Shown here: piece after piece, positions 1 through 13,000 of the stretch | Layout of the letters: each line of letters opens with the position of its first letter | How positions within the stretch are numbered: the first letter of the stretch is position 1 | From: Leptoclinus maculatus | Taxonomy: Eukaryota; Chordata; Actinopteri; Perciformes; Stichaeidae | DNA: 64,000 nucleotides | Assembly (NCBI GenBank): GCA_032191485.1 | Contig: JAVDOI010000009.1 | Coordinates: 23,206,343-23,270,342 of the forward strand | Reading direction: 5' to 3' | Translations under genes and position numbers: made by a program | Notes under the pieces: model-generated | What the model saw: only the letters and a program-made list of their open reading frames with translations | Told to the model about the DNA's origin: nothing | Database searches by the model: none

Positions 1-26
1 CAAATGTTTGTGTGTGTGTTTCTTAC

Positions 27-3000
27 CTGTATTTGGGAAATAGAAGAATAGAGGGAACGTGATCCACCATGAACTCCCATGGGAGGTCATTACGTGCAAC
101 ATTTACCCTGTAGCAAGAAAATGTAGTTATAATATTTTTTGATATCGTTCAACTGAAGTTAAAACTACCAACAAAAAAAAATATTAAAACACAGTACTGC
201 CACAATACATGCATCAAGTCAAACATGAAACTGTACCTGGCCACAGTGATGGTGCTGTTTCCCTGTAATAATCTGGCCAGCTGGATGATGACGTGGTTGA
301 GGACAGAGCAAAATCCACACCACTGAGTGTAGTAGAACAGCAGCACATCCTACAGGAGAGAACACACACACACACACACACACTTGTATTTTCCTCCACA
401 GCTCAAGTCCGTGAACTCGATAATGAATCCTTCACACAAATAGATGTAGAGTGGACACGTTGGGTCTCTTCTCACCTTTTGGAGGTCCATGACGGCGGGC
501 AGGAAGGAGGAAGTGGTCAGTTCTGTGATGAGGCGTGGAGGTGAGTGCTGCCTGGTCTCCCCCTCCCCTCCTCTCCCGTCTTCTTCTCCCACCAGGTGTC
601 TCTGTAAGAGGCTGTATGGAGCACTGAAGTTCCTGATGAAGGCCTCTTTAATAACATAGAGAAACACACGCGGAGTGAAAACAGAATTATTACGATGGAT
701 CGAGAGACACATGCAGAATGGTTTGTTTCAGTTCATTAGAAACGTGAAATTGCAGATAACCATGACACCTTGATTCATGGCGCCGACTATTCCCTTGAAA
801 ACATCTGCACACATACTCAGTATGCAAAAGACCATGAAACTAAGACACGAGCTGATCTGCTGATATGCATAATATGCAAAACTGCGGTTTGCCTCAGATT
901 TCTTTGTCTGACATGCGTTGAATTTGCACATCCACATGTAAATCTAAATCTGGAGTTTAGCTAAACTGATTGAAAAGCCTATTATACTGCACAATAGACA
1001 TTTTTCAATAGAAATACGAGTGTATCTATGAGTGTTAACTCTTCTATGTTATGAAAACACAGAGAACAATGGATTTTAAATGCATCACTTTTGTATTATA
1101 ACCTATTGGATGGTAGATTTTTGGCTATTAATCTCACATTTTTAGTGTAGATGGTGACATGAGTTGTCTAAAACTGTGGTGAGTGAAGCATTTTGCCAGA
1201 TTTCATTGACTCAAAAGGAGTATCGGGGGCATTGTGCTTTAAAAAAAAAAACTATCGCTCTCTTATGACCTTCGAAATGTGGCCATTTGGATTTAGACGT
1301 GGTCTGGGGACACTTTGTACAAAATCTCAAGCACAGCCTCGGCCTTAACCCAAATAAAACCACGTGATATGAACGGAAGCACTGCCCTAGTCTTACCCAG
1401 AGACTCTGTCAGCGTGGCTGCTGGGCTGCGGTGGAGAACATAATTAACCTCGTCCTTCAGGTTCACGATAGTTGCAAACGACCCGTCGCCTTGTGCACCA
1501 GCGTCCTGGTGACGAGAAGCACTTCGGTTGCCGGTCGCCCCGAGCCTCACCGCCAGAGGCCAGTTCAGAGCAACATCCAGCACATAAAACCTGAGCGTCC
1601 GGTTGGTCTGACACCGCAGCCCTGTGATGCCGTCTGCTCCCTGCTGAGGGGCGGAGGACGGAGGGATGGAGGAAGGAGGTGGTGTAAGGGGAGCTCTCTG
1701 CAAGTCTGGCTCCTCTTTGGCTTGTGATTCATTGAGTTGAGGTTCTACTTTTCTGCAGCAGGCACTGTATTGACCAAACGGGCTGTAGCCGTTCAGAACG
1801 TTGCTACAGCCCGCTGAGGTTGCGGTTTTCATGGACACGGCAGGTAGTTGGTGTAGGCAGCAGTGTCTGAGATAAGAGGCGAGGTCTCCTCCCTGAGCCC
1901 AGGAGGAGAAAGAGCAGCGCACAGAGGAGCTGGTCGGGCTCGACCGTGACAAACTGAGGCACACCTCACACACGCTTGTACTGGACTCCGGGAGAAGAAG
2001 TGACTGGCAGCACAGCGCATGGGAGGGGACACTGTTGTCCAAGCTGGAGTGGTTATTGTTGTGACAGGAATGGTAGCGCACAGCAATGTCTGCAACCTGA
2101 AAGGCAAAAGAAACAAAAAGTAATAAATGGTGAATATATATCGCCTCTTGTTTCCGATCACTTCACTTCCTTCCTGTGTGTTTTGATTGTCTGCCCGCCT
2201 CAATTACTTTCACCTGTCCCTCGTTAGCGCAACGACCTCCTGCTCACCAAAAAATACAACAACACAAATCACAGTACAATAAAATGTAAGCGCAACTACA
2301 GACCAGTGCAAGAAATGAAGAAATTGTTCCAAATGTAACTCAATAATAGGCAAAAATAAAAGCTTTTAGCTCCATTTTAAAAGAGCCGAGAGCTCGAGTA
2401 GATCTACCCTCTGTGGTTTTTTTTCCCATCCCTGCTCACCTGCTGTAGTAAGGGACTAGGTGTGGACATGAGTGGATTGTGCGGCAGGAACAGCAGCAGC
2501 GCAGGACCTTTAGTGAGCTCGCGTTCCAGGAGACGGGACTTTGTTCCTGGAGGCTGCATCCACTGGAGGACGGTCTCGAGGTGTTCAAACACCCAGCTAC
2601 AGATGGCCTCTGATGTGAAGTTGCGTTCCCTTCGAGGGAAGATCTAACAAAAAGGGGAAAGGCACACAGCAAGATGCCGGTGCAACAGCTTAGTAAACAT
2701 CCAAGATTACAGTAAAAATGTATCCAGCATTTCATAAGATCTTCTACATCAGTGCTGCTCACCAAAGAGGAGTTAAATCTTCTGTAGAGATAAACCGTCT
2801 CATCTTCTTTTAGCGAGATGGCCTCTGCCACCTGTTTGTTGGTCACAACCCCAAAACGTACAACACCACGGAAATCTGCACCAGAAAAAACAGAGACACT
2901 CAGGGCCGGAGACATAGACATTTTAATCTACTGCTAACTTCACTGTTAAAATGACCCAAGTTACTCAAACCTGGTCATTTCTAATCTAATCTTACAAACT

Positions 3001-4818
3001 TGAATTGAAACTAACTGGCTGTATGATCACTTCATACCCCTTTTTAAGGCCTGCAGTGCAGAAGACAGATATGTGATGTACCCCGGCGGCTGAGGAGAGG
3101 AGTTAAACTGGAAGAAACCCACCACTCGAGGCTGGAAAACACACAAGAAACAACCAATTAGAATACATCATATGGAAACAAACGGCTTACTCAAAGAACA
3201 ACACCTTTCAGCTCGTTCCTTAAAGATAGCCAACATTGGCATGAATGTCACTTTTCCGACCAGCACACACACACAGTTAGGTCAGTAAGTAAGTCACTCT
3301 CCATCAGATGGCCTGAAGCCAACAATACCTCGTGACAGGAGAGGAACTCTTCCAGTGTGGCTCTTGATGGGAGGTACGTGAGCGGTGTGATGACTCTGAG
3401 AATAAAGCTTTCTACATACGGAGCCACAACCGGACCTTTGTATTCTATAGGCCCAAACCTGCAGCAAAGGAACACAAAGAGAAACAACATAATGGATCAA
3501 TTAGGGAATCTCGTACCAACTGCTAAACTGTACAAGTGGAGTTAATCATGAAAACAAAGAATAAAATAAAACATTTACGTTCAGGAGAAAAAGCCATTAA
3601 TTAAGTGTTGCCATTGTTCAGGGCGTCGTCTTCGACCACGTGAACTGATCGTGAGACTCATCAGGATTTAAAAACTCGACTAAACAAAACTAAACATTAT
3701 CAACTGGACGACAACAAACCTCAGCCACTAATGAAGTGACCGATGCTCTAGTACGACACTGAACCCACCACAAGATAAAACAACAACAACAACAACAAGA
3801 CAGCAAGGGATGCTGGCAGGGTAGCTAAGGCAACACGCTCTGGTCTTCTTGGTCATAAAACATTTAAATTGGAATTGAATATGCTGCATCGTACTTTGTA
3901 ACCATATTAAAAGCCACTCTAAACGTGCTCTGTGAAATGCTATATACAATAATAATACAAGCATTTACAGCTTCTTAAGTGGGAGTAGTTGCTGCTTTTC
4001 CATCTTTTTTATCGTAGTAAACGTAATATATTTGGGTTTTGAACAGTTTGAAGATGTTATAGCTGAAATGATTAATCAAGAATAATCAGTGTGCCCCGGT
4101 AGCTGACCAGGTAGAGTGGGCCCCCCCCCCACGCACTAAGGCTGAGCTCTTCCAATCCGACCTGCAGGCCTTTGCTGCCTGTCTTCCTCTCTATCTTTGT
4201 CTGTGCGATAATAAAGGCAAAATTGGAGAGACCACTAAAGACCATCTTGCTCTGGGAACACACCAGCTGTGTGCGTCTTTATGTCTATAAATAAAGTAAG
4301 CTACAGTAGACCAGCCCAGCCACTGTCCTCTCTAAGATACTGAGTACACCACACACACACACGTTAAATCACAAAAATAGATTAAAGCCGTCAAAATAAT
4401 ACAAAGCAAGCTGACTGGATAGCTGTTACAAAATAAAAGCACCTGGCCTGCAAAATGAATTTAAACTAAAAATGTATGAGATTTTGGGGGGAAAAAATGG
4501 GAAACATACAAACGTTGTGATTCAGGGTCTGCACCCAAAAACCAAACCAGGGTGCCTCGATTATGGCAAATTTACGTTACAACAGTTTGAGGCTAACTAG
4601 AGTCAAACCACAGCGATCCTACTATCAATGTAAAAGTCACAGTCGTTCCGTTCCGTTATTCACGCACCCATTATTCCCCATCTGTTCAGTTAAACACAAA
4701 TAACTTCTAAGGGATGAGCGTCTCACCTTCTATAAAACAGATGGATGATCGGGTACTGATAGAAGCGGTTCTGCTTCCTGCATTTCCCATGATTCCACCA
4801 GCAGTTAACAGCCACAAA

Positions 4819-4892
<74 letters not shown>

Positions 4893-7165
4893 GAGTTTAA
4901 CAAGCAGACCAGAGTGTGTTATCACTCAGACATACGTCAGATCAGGCTTTATTCTGTCCCATTTACAAATTACAAATATATAAGCCCCCAAAAATCTGTT
5001 CCTGAAGACTTAAATCCCAACAGCCAGACACACAGTTAATAGTTAATTACCTTTTTGTGATGTTAAGGTTTGATTTGATTTTATAATTCCAACAGATTTA
5101 TATTCTGTAAACTTCATACTAACTCTGGTATCTATTTGTGGCTGTTGTCAGTTTATTTAGATTATTAATGAAACTCTACAAAATTCTACTTCTTAGCACT
5201 TGAGAGTCCTGGAAGCTTCTGATGTTTACTGACAAGCATGTTACTGTAACAACAAGCCTCGGTATTCTGCTACCATGGTGGTCATCAGATAGGGCGGCTG
5301 GTTGCCATTTGGTATTTCACACTCCTGCAGCGCGAGTGTCGTGTTCGGTACCTGTTTGGCCAGATTCTTAGCCACCTGCTGCACTTCCTGCCGGGCAGCC
5401 ATCGAGTGAGCACACCACGGTGCATAGAAGAAGATGAGAGACACCTCCGCCACGCTCCTGAGACGCTCCACCTGGAGTGTAAATGTTAACGTTATTGACT
5501 TATTTAACCACTGTGCTGGATACTTTAAGACAATGCTAAAACATATGGGCAAGTGAGACGGGGACAGGAGAAACATAATCGATGCAAGGCAGAGTTAAAG
5601 ATGTATGTAGTCTGTGGCCTCGTCCCATTGCTCCTCTGTTATAGCCATCCTCAAACTCTATCTACCATGCACATTTTACATGATGTAATGAGGGAAATTC
5701 CCATAACATCCGACTCGTGTTAAAGCGTTTTGCATCAGTTGTCTGAGAATCTCACCTGGTCGAGCTGACCCAAGTAGAGGTCCACTACCGGGGCCTCGGC
5801 AGAGAAGAACCGCACCGGAGGCCGAGCTGCTGCCACCACATCTTTAGCACGGCTACAGAACAAAAATAATTTGATGTTAAAAGGCAGAAATCACAGTGAC
5901 GCCTTTAAACGACAACGCATTTCCAATCTGGGGTTGTCACAGGTGGAGCAAAACTGCCACGGTCACAGACGGAGGAGGTCGGATGTGCCAAGATCATTCA
6001 CCATCACAGCCGGCAAGATGGAAGACAAGTCGGTGTCATTTAGTGCTCCAATTTTAATAAAAATGTTATTAGTTTTAATTTATCTAGCAAAACATGCCAG
6101 GAATTCTCTGGTTTGCTGCTTTTTAAATTAAATCTATGCACGTATTTTAATCAGACAAACACAAACAATTTGAAGATATCACTTTGGATTTTCACAATAA
6201 ATAAGACTTTAATATATTTAAGATCAGCTGCGTAACATAATGAAGACCCCAAACTGGTTTATGGCTGCAACTCAGGATTATTTTCACTATTGATCATGGT
6301 TTTGTCCAGGAAGCAGTTCAAACAAACAACCCTTTGATTTAAGGAGCTGGAACTAGAGGATGTTTGACATTATTATTAATAAAGCCGATTGACAGACCGA
6401 CTCAGTTATTTGACAAATTGTTTCAGTTCTACAGATTTAGTTGGAAATACTTTTGTCCTTCTACTTCAATAATATCACGAATGCTGTACTTTTACTTGTA
6501 ATAGAGTATAGTTACAATAACATTGCTGCTTTTAGATCAATGTAAACACTTAAATACTTCTTCCACTACAACCAGATAAGAAGCAGGATGTTAGAGTTTC
6601 AAGTTTCAGCCTCAGCAGCAGAGCTCTCCACAGGGACATACATCTGGGTTGTTTACTACAGAGTTCTGGTAGTTACACTGTTGTCTTTGGTGTCATTTAC
6701 AAACACAGAGGCCAACAACTTACTAAAATTAAGAAACTTAAGGGACGGTGCACTCTCGGGTAGTTCACTGTCTGTTTAAACGGGTTAACGCATTAGTTAA
6801 TTAATCCTCTTTCCCTGAAGTACACGTCTGTCTCAGATCAGCTGCACAACATGATTAAGAGCCCAATTAGTTACAAGTAGCTACACTATAATCAACAAGA
6901 GCTAATTTACGATTCCCTGATGCTAAAACAACACAAAGTATCCAATATGTTGGGTCATGAATGCCTCATGTTAGTCACAACAACACTTACTACACATATG
7001 AACAGGAGCTGCTCTGGTTTACACTACCGACTGTCGTTACCTGCATGTGAACTTGACGGCCAGTAAGAGCAGGACGCCGAGCACGATAGTCCCGCAGAGT
7101 AGACCCGGTCTACGGGCCATCAGAAACAGCACCTGCCGGAGAGACTGCCGCACCCGGCGCAGCAT
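27..7165 (-). CDS. txndc11: Thioredoxin domain-containing protein 11 (3' end off window)
   Basis: TXNDC11 is an ER membrane thioredoxin-family protein, known in mammals to act in protein folding/ERAD and to bind DUOX maturation machinery. Exons, in transcript order: 7165-7041, 5852-5756, 5471-5352, 4824-4727, 3458-3329, 3131-3038, 2875-2763, 2643-2440, 2096-1397, 645-476, 349-237, 107-27. All have GT/AG borders and phase closes across them. The 681 residues seen begin MLRRVRQSLRQ, followed by a membrane segment (about residues 20-41). The first thioredoxin-like fold has WCAHS (Cys94, no second Cys, as in the human WCGQS). NCWWNHGKCRKQ follows, and the second fold carries a true CxxC, WCGFC (Cys628/Cys631). 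FGPIEYKG, SPQPPGY, KGPALLLF and NDLPWEFMVD match the human protein as I recall it. The last exon seen ends in a donor at 26-25; the C-terminal coiled coil lies beyond base 1. Introns hold a SINE, microsatellites and a teleost repeat. Confidence 0.95.
4088..4235 (+). repeat. tRNA-derived SINE, diverged, in txndc11 intron 4
   Basis: The segment carries an A-box-like TAGCTGACCAGGTAGAGTGG, a C-rich run, AATCCGACCTGCAGGCCTTT and a tail ending AATAAAGGCAAAA. This arrangement matches a tRNA-derived SINE common in percomorph fish. The B box is degraded, so it is probably inactive. It lies opposite in strand to txndc11. Confidence 0.6.
4827..4888. repeat. (GT)n followed by (GA)n microsatellite
   Basis: About 30 bases of GT dinucleotides pass directly into about 28 bases of GA dinucleotides. 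The tract begins three bases upstream of the acceptor side of txndc11 exon 4 (4824-4727), so on the minus strand it makes up the CA-rich acceptor tract of that exon. Confidence 0.9.
6425..6570 (+). repeat. Copy of a dispersed teleost repeat (TACTTTTACTTG type)
   Basis: TACTTTTGTCCTTCTACTTC, GTACTTTTACTTGTAATAGA and AAATACTTCTTCCACTAC are the typical pieces of a repeat dispersed in spiny-rayed fish. It sits in txndc11 intron 1. Other copies in this window are near 16.7, 17.8, 39.5 and 50.0 kb. Confidence 0.5.
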
Positions 7166-7170
7166 TACGC

Positions 7171-7200
7171 GCTGTCGGCTCTCCGTGCCATTTATACGCC
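7171..7200 (-). promoter_or_regulatory. Possible TATA-type core promoter of txndc11
   Basis: On the minus strand TATAAA occupies 7196-7191, only about 26 bases before the predicted start codon at 7165. A TATA-directed start would give almost no 5' leader. The surrounding sequence is GC-rich, so a dispersed CpG promoter further upstream is also possible. Confidence 0.3.
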
Positions 7201-7767
7201 CCTGACACTACTCAACGCGTCCATTTGCCTAACGGGGGCTAGGGGGGGGGGGGGCGGATAGGAGGACTGCTTCGACAAGTGGGGTACGGAGTCAACCTGG
7301 ATTGGACATGGGTGCTGCTGGTGTGTAAGGTAGGCAAAACGATTCAAACACGGTCAAACCAACCTTTCTTCCCCACGTCGACTTCTCACTTCCGCAACAA
7401 TGACGTAGAGGGAGAGGCCGTAAAATGCGGTGGGCCATTTAAAAGCGCACGGTGCGTTTAACGGTGGTGAAGTCGGTAAAAAAATAAATGGGTTACTTAG
7501 GTTAATGGGTTGTGTGGATTGTTTGTGTATATACGTTTTAATTTGTCCGCAATAATTGCGTTTGTAGTTATTTTTGCGTATCGAGTCTTTCGTGCTCTTT
7601 TTAGACAGTCCCTACTGTCTCTATGGTGAGAGGACACTAGAGGGCGGTCGGTTTCAATCAATGGAACTTTATTTATACAGAACATCTCTCTCTCCTAACC
7701 CTTATGTTTGAGTCATTTAATCAAAAGACTGGCTAATAAGGCAGGTGTTTCAAGTTTTATTATTATC

Positions 7768-8245
7768 CAATTGATTGATAGATAGATAGATACTTTATTA
7801 ATTCCCCCAAGGAGAAATTTGTTCGCTACAGCAGCATTATAATACAGGTACGTAATCAAAGTAACAGAGTAACAATATATATATATTGAGTATAAAAATG
7901 CACAATATATACAATGAAATAGAATAATATTAAAATGAACTAACTAAACAGTAGTGCAAAGATTTAACCAAACAAACAGAGTAACGGTATTATAGTTGTG
8001 AGATTGATTTGGCCTTAGGTGATTTATTATAAAGTCTTATAGCAGTGGGCAGGAATGTTCTCCTGTATCTGTCCTTGTGACAGCGGAGCTGGATGAGTCT
8101 GTCCCTGCAGTAGGTGGTCCGGGTTATCCAATATGGATAATAGTTTCTTCAGTGTCCTCCTCTCCACCACCTTCTCCAGAGTGTCCAGTTTGCAGCCAAT
8201 GATGGAGCCGGCCTTCTTAACCAGTTTGTTAATTGTGTAGAATCT
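7768..8245 (-). repeat. LINE 3'-end-like fragment
   Basis: On the minus strand the segment ends in AATAAAGTATCTATCTATCT, after a stretch whose plus strand reads GTCCAGTTTGCAGCCAATGA within a region describing a gene-end-like CCACCACCTTCTCCAGA block. This combination is typical of 3' ends of non-LTR retrotransposons in teleosts (L2/RTE-like; clade not resolved). It is truncated and non-coding. Confidence 0.5.
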
Positions 8246-8880
8246 ATTTGGTGAAATACTTGTACCAAGTCACTTTCAATGTAACACACAAACAAAATTG
8301 AAATACACAATGTACATTATATCAAAGATGTCACTGAGATATAGTTTGGACTTCATATAAGATTATACAATATACATTATGTAACAATATGGTATTGACA
8401 CATGGCTTATAGGATACACGATACTATACCTGTGCACAAAGGACCTATGAAAAGTAATAAAGTAAAAGTAAGATTCATTTACCTAGATGTAGTGAGTTAA
8501 TCTTGGAAACACATCTTAAAGTGTTGCATTGCTCAGGTGCATTAATAATAGAAAGATAGAAAACTGAGAAGAGATATTTTAGATATGTATTGCAATGGTA
8601 TAAAACGTGCATATATTTTGTGTAAATCATTTCAGTTTAAATAGTTTATTATCCTTGTCCTGCTGTGACAGGAACCATTAGTTAATCAATTAAATCTAAT
8701 GCTTATTAACAGCTGTGGACAGCTACTACTAAAATATTTAAGAAGGCATTTGTTCAATAATCAACAATCTTTTTCTGCCGTTCAGATCATCACATCCCCA
8801 AACTGTGTTTTACCTCTTCTTATAAACATAATTATCTTTATTACATTTAAATTGTCATGAGAAAAACAAATCAACACAAC

Positions 8881-10053
8881 AGGATGATATTATTTAAAAT
8901 CTTTATTTTTCCTTTGTCATTATCGAACATTGAAGAACAAAAATCACAGTGTAGAACTTTTAAGTGCAAATGAACAATGTAAAAAATAAAGTCTTTCATT
9001 AGCTCTTCTCACCCATCAAATGGAAACATATACCGTTTCTAAACAATAAAAAAAAGAAAAGAATGCAACACAATGTTTGTTGGCAGTACCAGCAAATAAA
9101 ATAAGCTATGAACAGTTTCCCCTTAAAATCATAAAAATTATAAAAACATCTGTATCAGCGTCTCAAATTGAAGAACATATGTTGTATTTCAAATCTAAGT
9201 GCCACATTATGCTGAAATGAACGCCTGGAATTCACGGAATGCGCTTCAGTGTTGAACATTTGCTCGTAAAGACTTTGTTTCTGTTTTTACGCTTTAATCA
9301 GCCGAGGTTCCCATCAGGCTGCAGAACTGCAAACCTCAACATCTGACACATCTCACAATGATGTCACCATACCTCATACAGTGATTTTTTCAGACAGCTC
9401 TGTGGCACGGAGACAGCCCGAAACCGCACTAAAGGACTCAAGAGAACTAATTGAAACTCATGCAGAATAAGGATTTATATACACGGATAACGCTGCTTCA
9501 TTCACACTGATACTTTAAGAGCAGCAGTAGTTCATGTAATTGGTTGTGGATAATAAGAATGTATCTATACTCGTTTTGTTCCGCCTTCAGTCTGTGTGGT
9601 TAAAAAAAGCTCAGCGGTCATCGGACTACTCAGTGCTACAAAGCTTTCATGAAACTCAGGCTGTGGCCAGTCTCCAACGACCACGTCACTTATCATTTGC
9701 ATAACTGCCCTCTAGACCATTTAGGCAATGTGGTTTGTGAATGCACTGCAGTACTTCTAATCAATGACATCACAGATATTTCACCGTTTCTCATCTTGTT
9801 GGTTTGGTTTCTCCTTCACCAGCTCAATGCCCGTCTTGTTCCTACACGGCAACCCATCCAGCAGAGAGACAAGACCGGAAGCGAGAAGACTTCCTTTCCA
9901 ACAGCAAATAAGCCAGTCTCATGTCACGCGAGTAAACCGCTGAAAATAAACACTTCTCCTCTTCAGCAACCGGATTTCTGGCTTTTTTTATTTAATTTTT
10001 TTCTTTGCTGTGAACTGTACGGCATTAATTGGGCACTGACTGCATGCCGTCTG
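8881..10053 (-). other. bfar 3' untranslated region
   Basis: Sequence downstream of the bfar stop codon. AATAAA signals on the minus strand lie at 9992-9987 (about 62 bases after the stop) and 8907-8902 (about 1.15 kb after it), so a short and a long 3' UTR are possible. No coding potential is seen; the plus-strand open frame at 9649-10083 is an accidental antisense frame. Confidence 0.6.
8902..8907 (-). terminator. Distal polyadenylation signal of bfar
   Basis: TTTATT on the plus strand gives AATAAA on the minus strand. It is followed, in transcript order, by GATTTTAAATAATATC and then sequence with no further bfar features. Confidence 0.5.
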
Positions 10054-13000
10054 CTACAGTGCCTGTGTCTCTGGGTGCATTAGCTGCTGCACCACCAGGT
10101 CTATATTGATGATGGGGCTGAAGTAGAGAGCCCAGTAGAAGAGGCAGTTGCACACAAACTGAGGGACAAAAGGCCACAGGAGGGCGAAGGCAAAGCCCTG
10201 AGATACCGTCTTCCACAAGTGGTTCCACATCTTGCGCGGCAGAGACCTAAAGAAAGCGGAAGATACAAGTTAGTGCATGAGGCCTTCGTCGCCTCAGGAA
10301 CTGACGGACCTGCACCTCAACGTGCACAGTAGCTTGAAACAGCTGGTATACAAGGCTCCAGACTAACTTCATTCACCAACGACCCAGAACTGTCCCGGAA
10401 AAACTATTTCAACCGTCCCGAAGTCATCGTTAACTCTTAGTTTCTTATTGTCATTCATTCATTCAAGTTTCTCACCCAAAAATAACACGCATCATGATAA
10501 CGATATCATTTACCTTTCGCCCAATAGTCATTTAAGGCCAGCGGACGATCAATCAGGGCATTAACATATTACATTTCCCAGTAATGTTCAAGTAGTGTAG
10601 GAATTTTCAACTATGCAACATTTCGAGTAGCAAGGAAGCAAACGCTACAATCACCATATTTGTTTTCTCTTGAATGAAAATTTTAAAAAAAGCTTAGAAG
10701 TGCCGTCTCTTTACCCTGTAGTCTGTTCATGGTGAGAGGACGCTAGCTTTGTTTGTTTTTCTGCTTCGCCTTTGCATCTCGAGTGTCCTTGACTTACGTG
10801 AACGGCATTTAAAATATATTCAAAACACAGAGCGATAGCAGTCGGGGCCGTGTGTGTGTGTGTGTACCTGATCCTGGCTCTTGTCCAGAGTCTCCACAGG
10901 GCGCAGCCCTCCAGCACAGACAGCAGCATGGCGTTAACAATGATGAAGCGAGACGTCCAGTAGTGGACGGCCAGCCAGTCCCAAGCAAACTCTGCTATCA
11001 GCTGGTACGGAAGCAGCAGGTACTTTACAAGAAACTCCGCCCACTGGCGCCAACTGGGCTCCAACTAACAGACACGGGAACAGCACAGAGAACGAAAGAC
11101 GATGGTTGAGACACACAAACATTACAGGCATGGATGTCAGACACCAGCACTCTGTCACACAAAGACAATCTGGTAGAGAAAGCATATTTAAATTTGGAGT
11201 CATCTAAAAGTAAGACAACACTGAGAACAGTCAAAGTCGAGCACAATTAAGGTCAAACATTCTCAAAAGAAATATTTAGTATTATATAAGAGCCATTTGA
11301 AATTGTTAATCACGTTGATCTTTTTGTAATATTTAATAACCTTCTCTCTCCTCTCCTCTCGCTTCCTTAAATAAATGTATTTTCGTTAAAGAGTCGGGAC
11401 GCGACGAGATGACCCGAGAGAGAGAAAGCCCCCGCGGTTTGTAAAGGGTCACCTGTGCGTTGAGGAAGCTGCTCTCCATTGACTGGCCGATGTGTGTGAT
11501 GGCCGGACAGCAGGTGTGCAGGAAGGGCAGGAAGGTTTCCGAGTAGTCGAATAAGTACAAGTAGAAGAGTGTGAGACGAGGGGAGCGCTTCAGTGCGTAC
11601 AGCAAGAACAGGGACTTCCCTGCATTGATAGCCTGGCAGAAAGCGAGAGAAGGGACACACAGTTTGTCAGCTGTTTGTGGACAGACACACTATTTGGAGA
11701 TTGAAGTAGTAAAAGTGCAAAATAAGGGACGCTGAAAAGGTGAATGCTCAGTGGTTTCTTCGCCGTGGAGCAGAAAGGACTCCTAACCTTGTATTCCCAG
11801 AGGTTCTGCGGAGGTTTGGCCCCCAGGGCTTTAACTCGGTCCAGTTCTGCCAGAATGGCCCGTCGGTGAGCCTGATTTTCGATGTTGTAAGGCGGTTTTA
11901 ACAACTCTTCGTCCCCCAGCATCAACAGCAGCCTGGAGCAAAGAAAACCAACACCACGTCGGACGAACATTAGGATCCACCACATGAGGGCGGTCTGTGC
12001 AAGTATAAACCTCATCGTAGAACAATGCACTACAGTCAACAGTTCTTTTGAACAAACGCACCCACTCACATCCCAATATGAACAGAATCCTAACACATAG
12101 AAAGTCATGCCTTACCTCCCGTTGACGTTCTCCTGCTGGAAGGGTTCTCTGTAAAGCTGGGCCCAGGGCCCCAAGTGTTCCAGCCAGGACAGGACTTCCT
12201 CCGGCGCCCAGTGAGACACCGGCTTACTGATCAACAGGTCATGGGGCTCCACCGCACCGCTGCTCCAGTGAAACACCAGCACCAGCAACTGGAAACGCAC
12301 AGACACACAGAGGAGGTACAGTGAACACTCGCTGAGGGGATGAATGGCGTCTGGAGTCCCTCTTTAGGCCAGACTGGTGCCAACTCGTCACACAGTTCAC
12401 AGCTCTGGTTTTGCCTCCGGTTCATTCCGGTGCGGTGTCGTGCATAGCGGCCACAATAGCTGTCAACTTGTGATATACCTTTGGATGAATAAAGTTAAAA
12501 GAAGAATGAAGGTGCACTGTGCTGTTAATTATCCTACAAGAGGAGAAAACTAAAGCTACTGAAAAAAGCTATGAAGTGGAAACTGATACATCTTTGTCAC
12601 TTTTCACTTTTGGAAATCAAAGGGCAAGAGATGAACCTGAGTCTGTAACGAAGGTGGACCCAGACTAGCAAGGGGATTGGTGGGCATACAAAGTCACATT
12701 AGTCTATTGTAAAATTGTAATATTGTAATAATGACTAAATTAAAAGCTCAACGTCCACTTGAAATGATAATACTAGGTATTCTTATCCTGGAACTTCTTC
12801 TAGTTTATTTACAGCGTGATTAATTCAAAAATCCATTATCTAATGATAAAACTGTACAAATCTCAGTTTCCAGGCTCTGAACGGAAGCCAAGAAAGTCAA
12901 AAGTCATAATCCACGAAGCCAAAAATATCCAAAACACACACACACACACACACACAGACACACAGCCACGTAGCGAGACACACAGTCATGTTGCTCCCAA

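Larger units (their letters stand above)
7166..8880. other. Spacer between txndc11 start and bfar 3' end
   Basis: This holds the GC-rich txndc11 upstream region (to about 7460, with a run of 12 G near 7245), a LINE 3'-end-like segment at about 7768-8245, and AT-rich unique-looking sequence to 8880. I see no coding exon. The short open frames here have no family resemblance. Confidence 0.6.

Noticed and set aside
4088..4235. Possible tRNA gene
   Set aside because: Only an A-box-like half is present and the B box and cloverleaf arms do not pair; a tRNA-derived SINE explains it better.
9649..10083. 144-residue plus-strand frame
   Set aside because: Lies antisense over the bfar 3' UTR and stop; composition is random and shows no domain.
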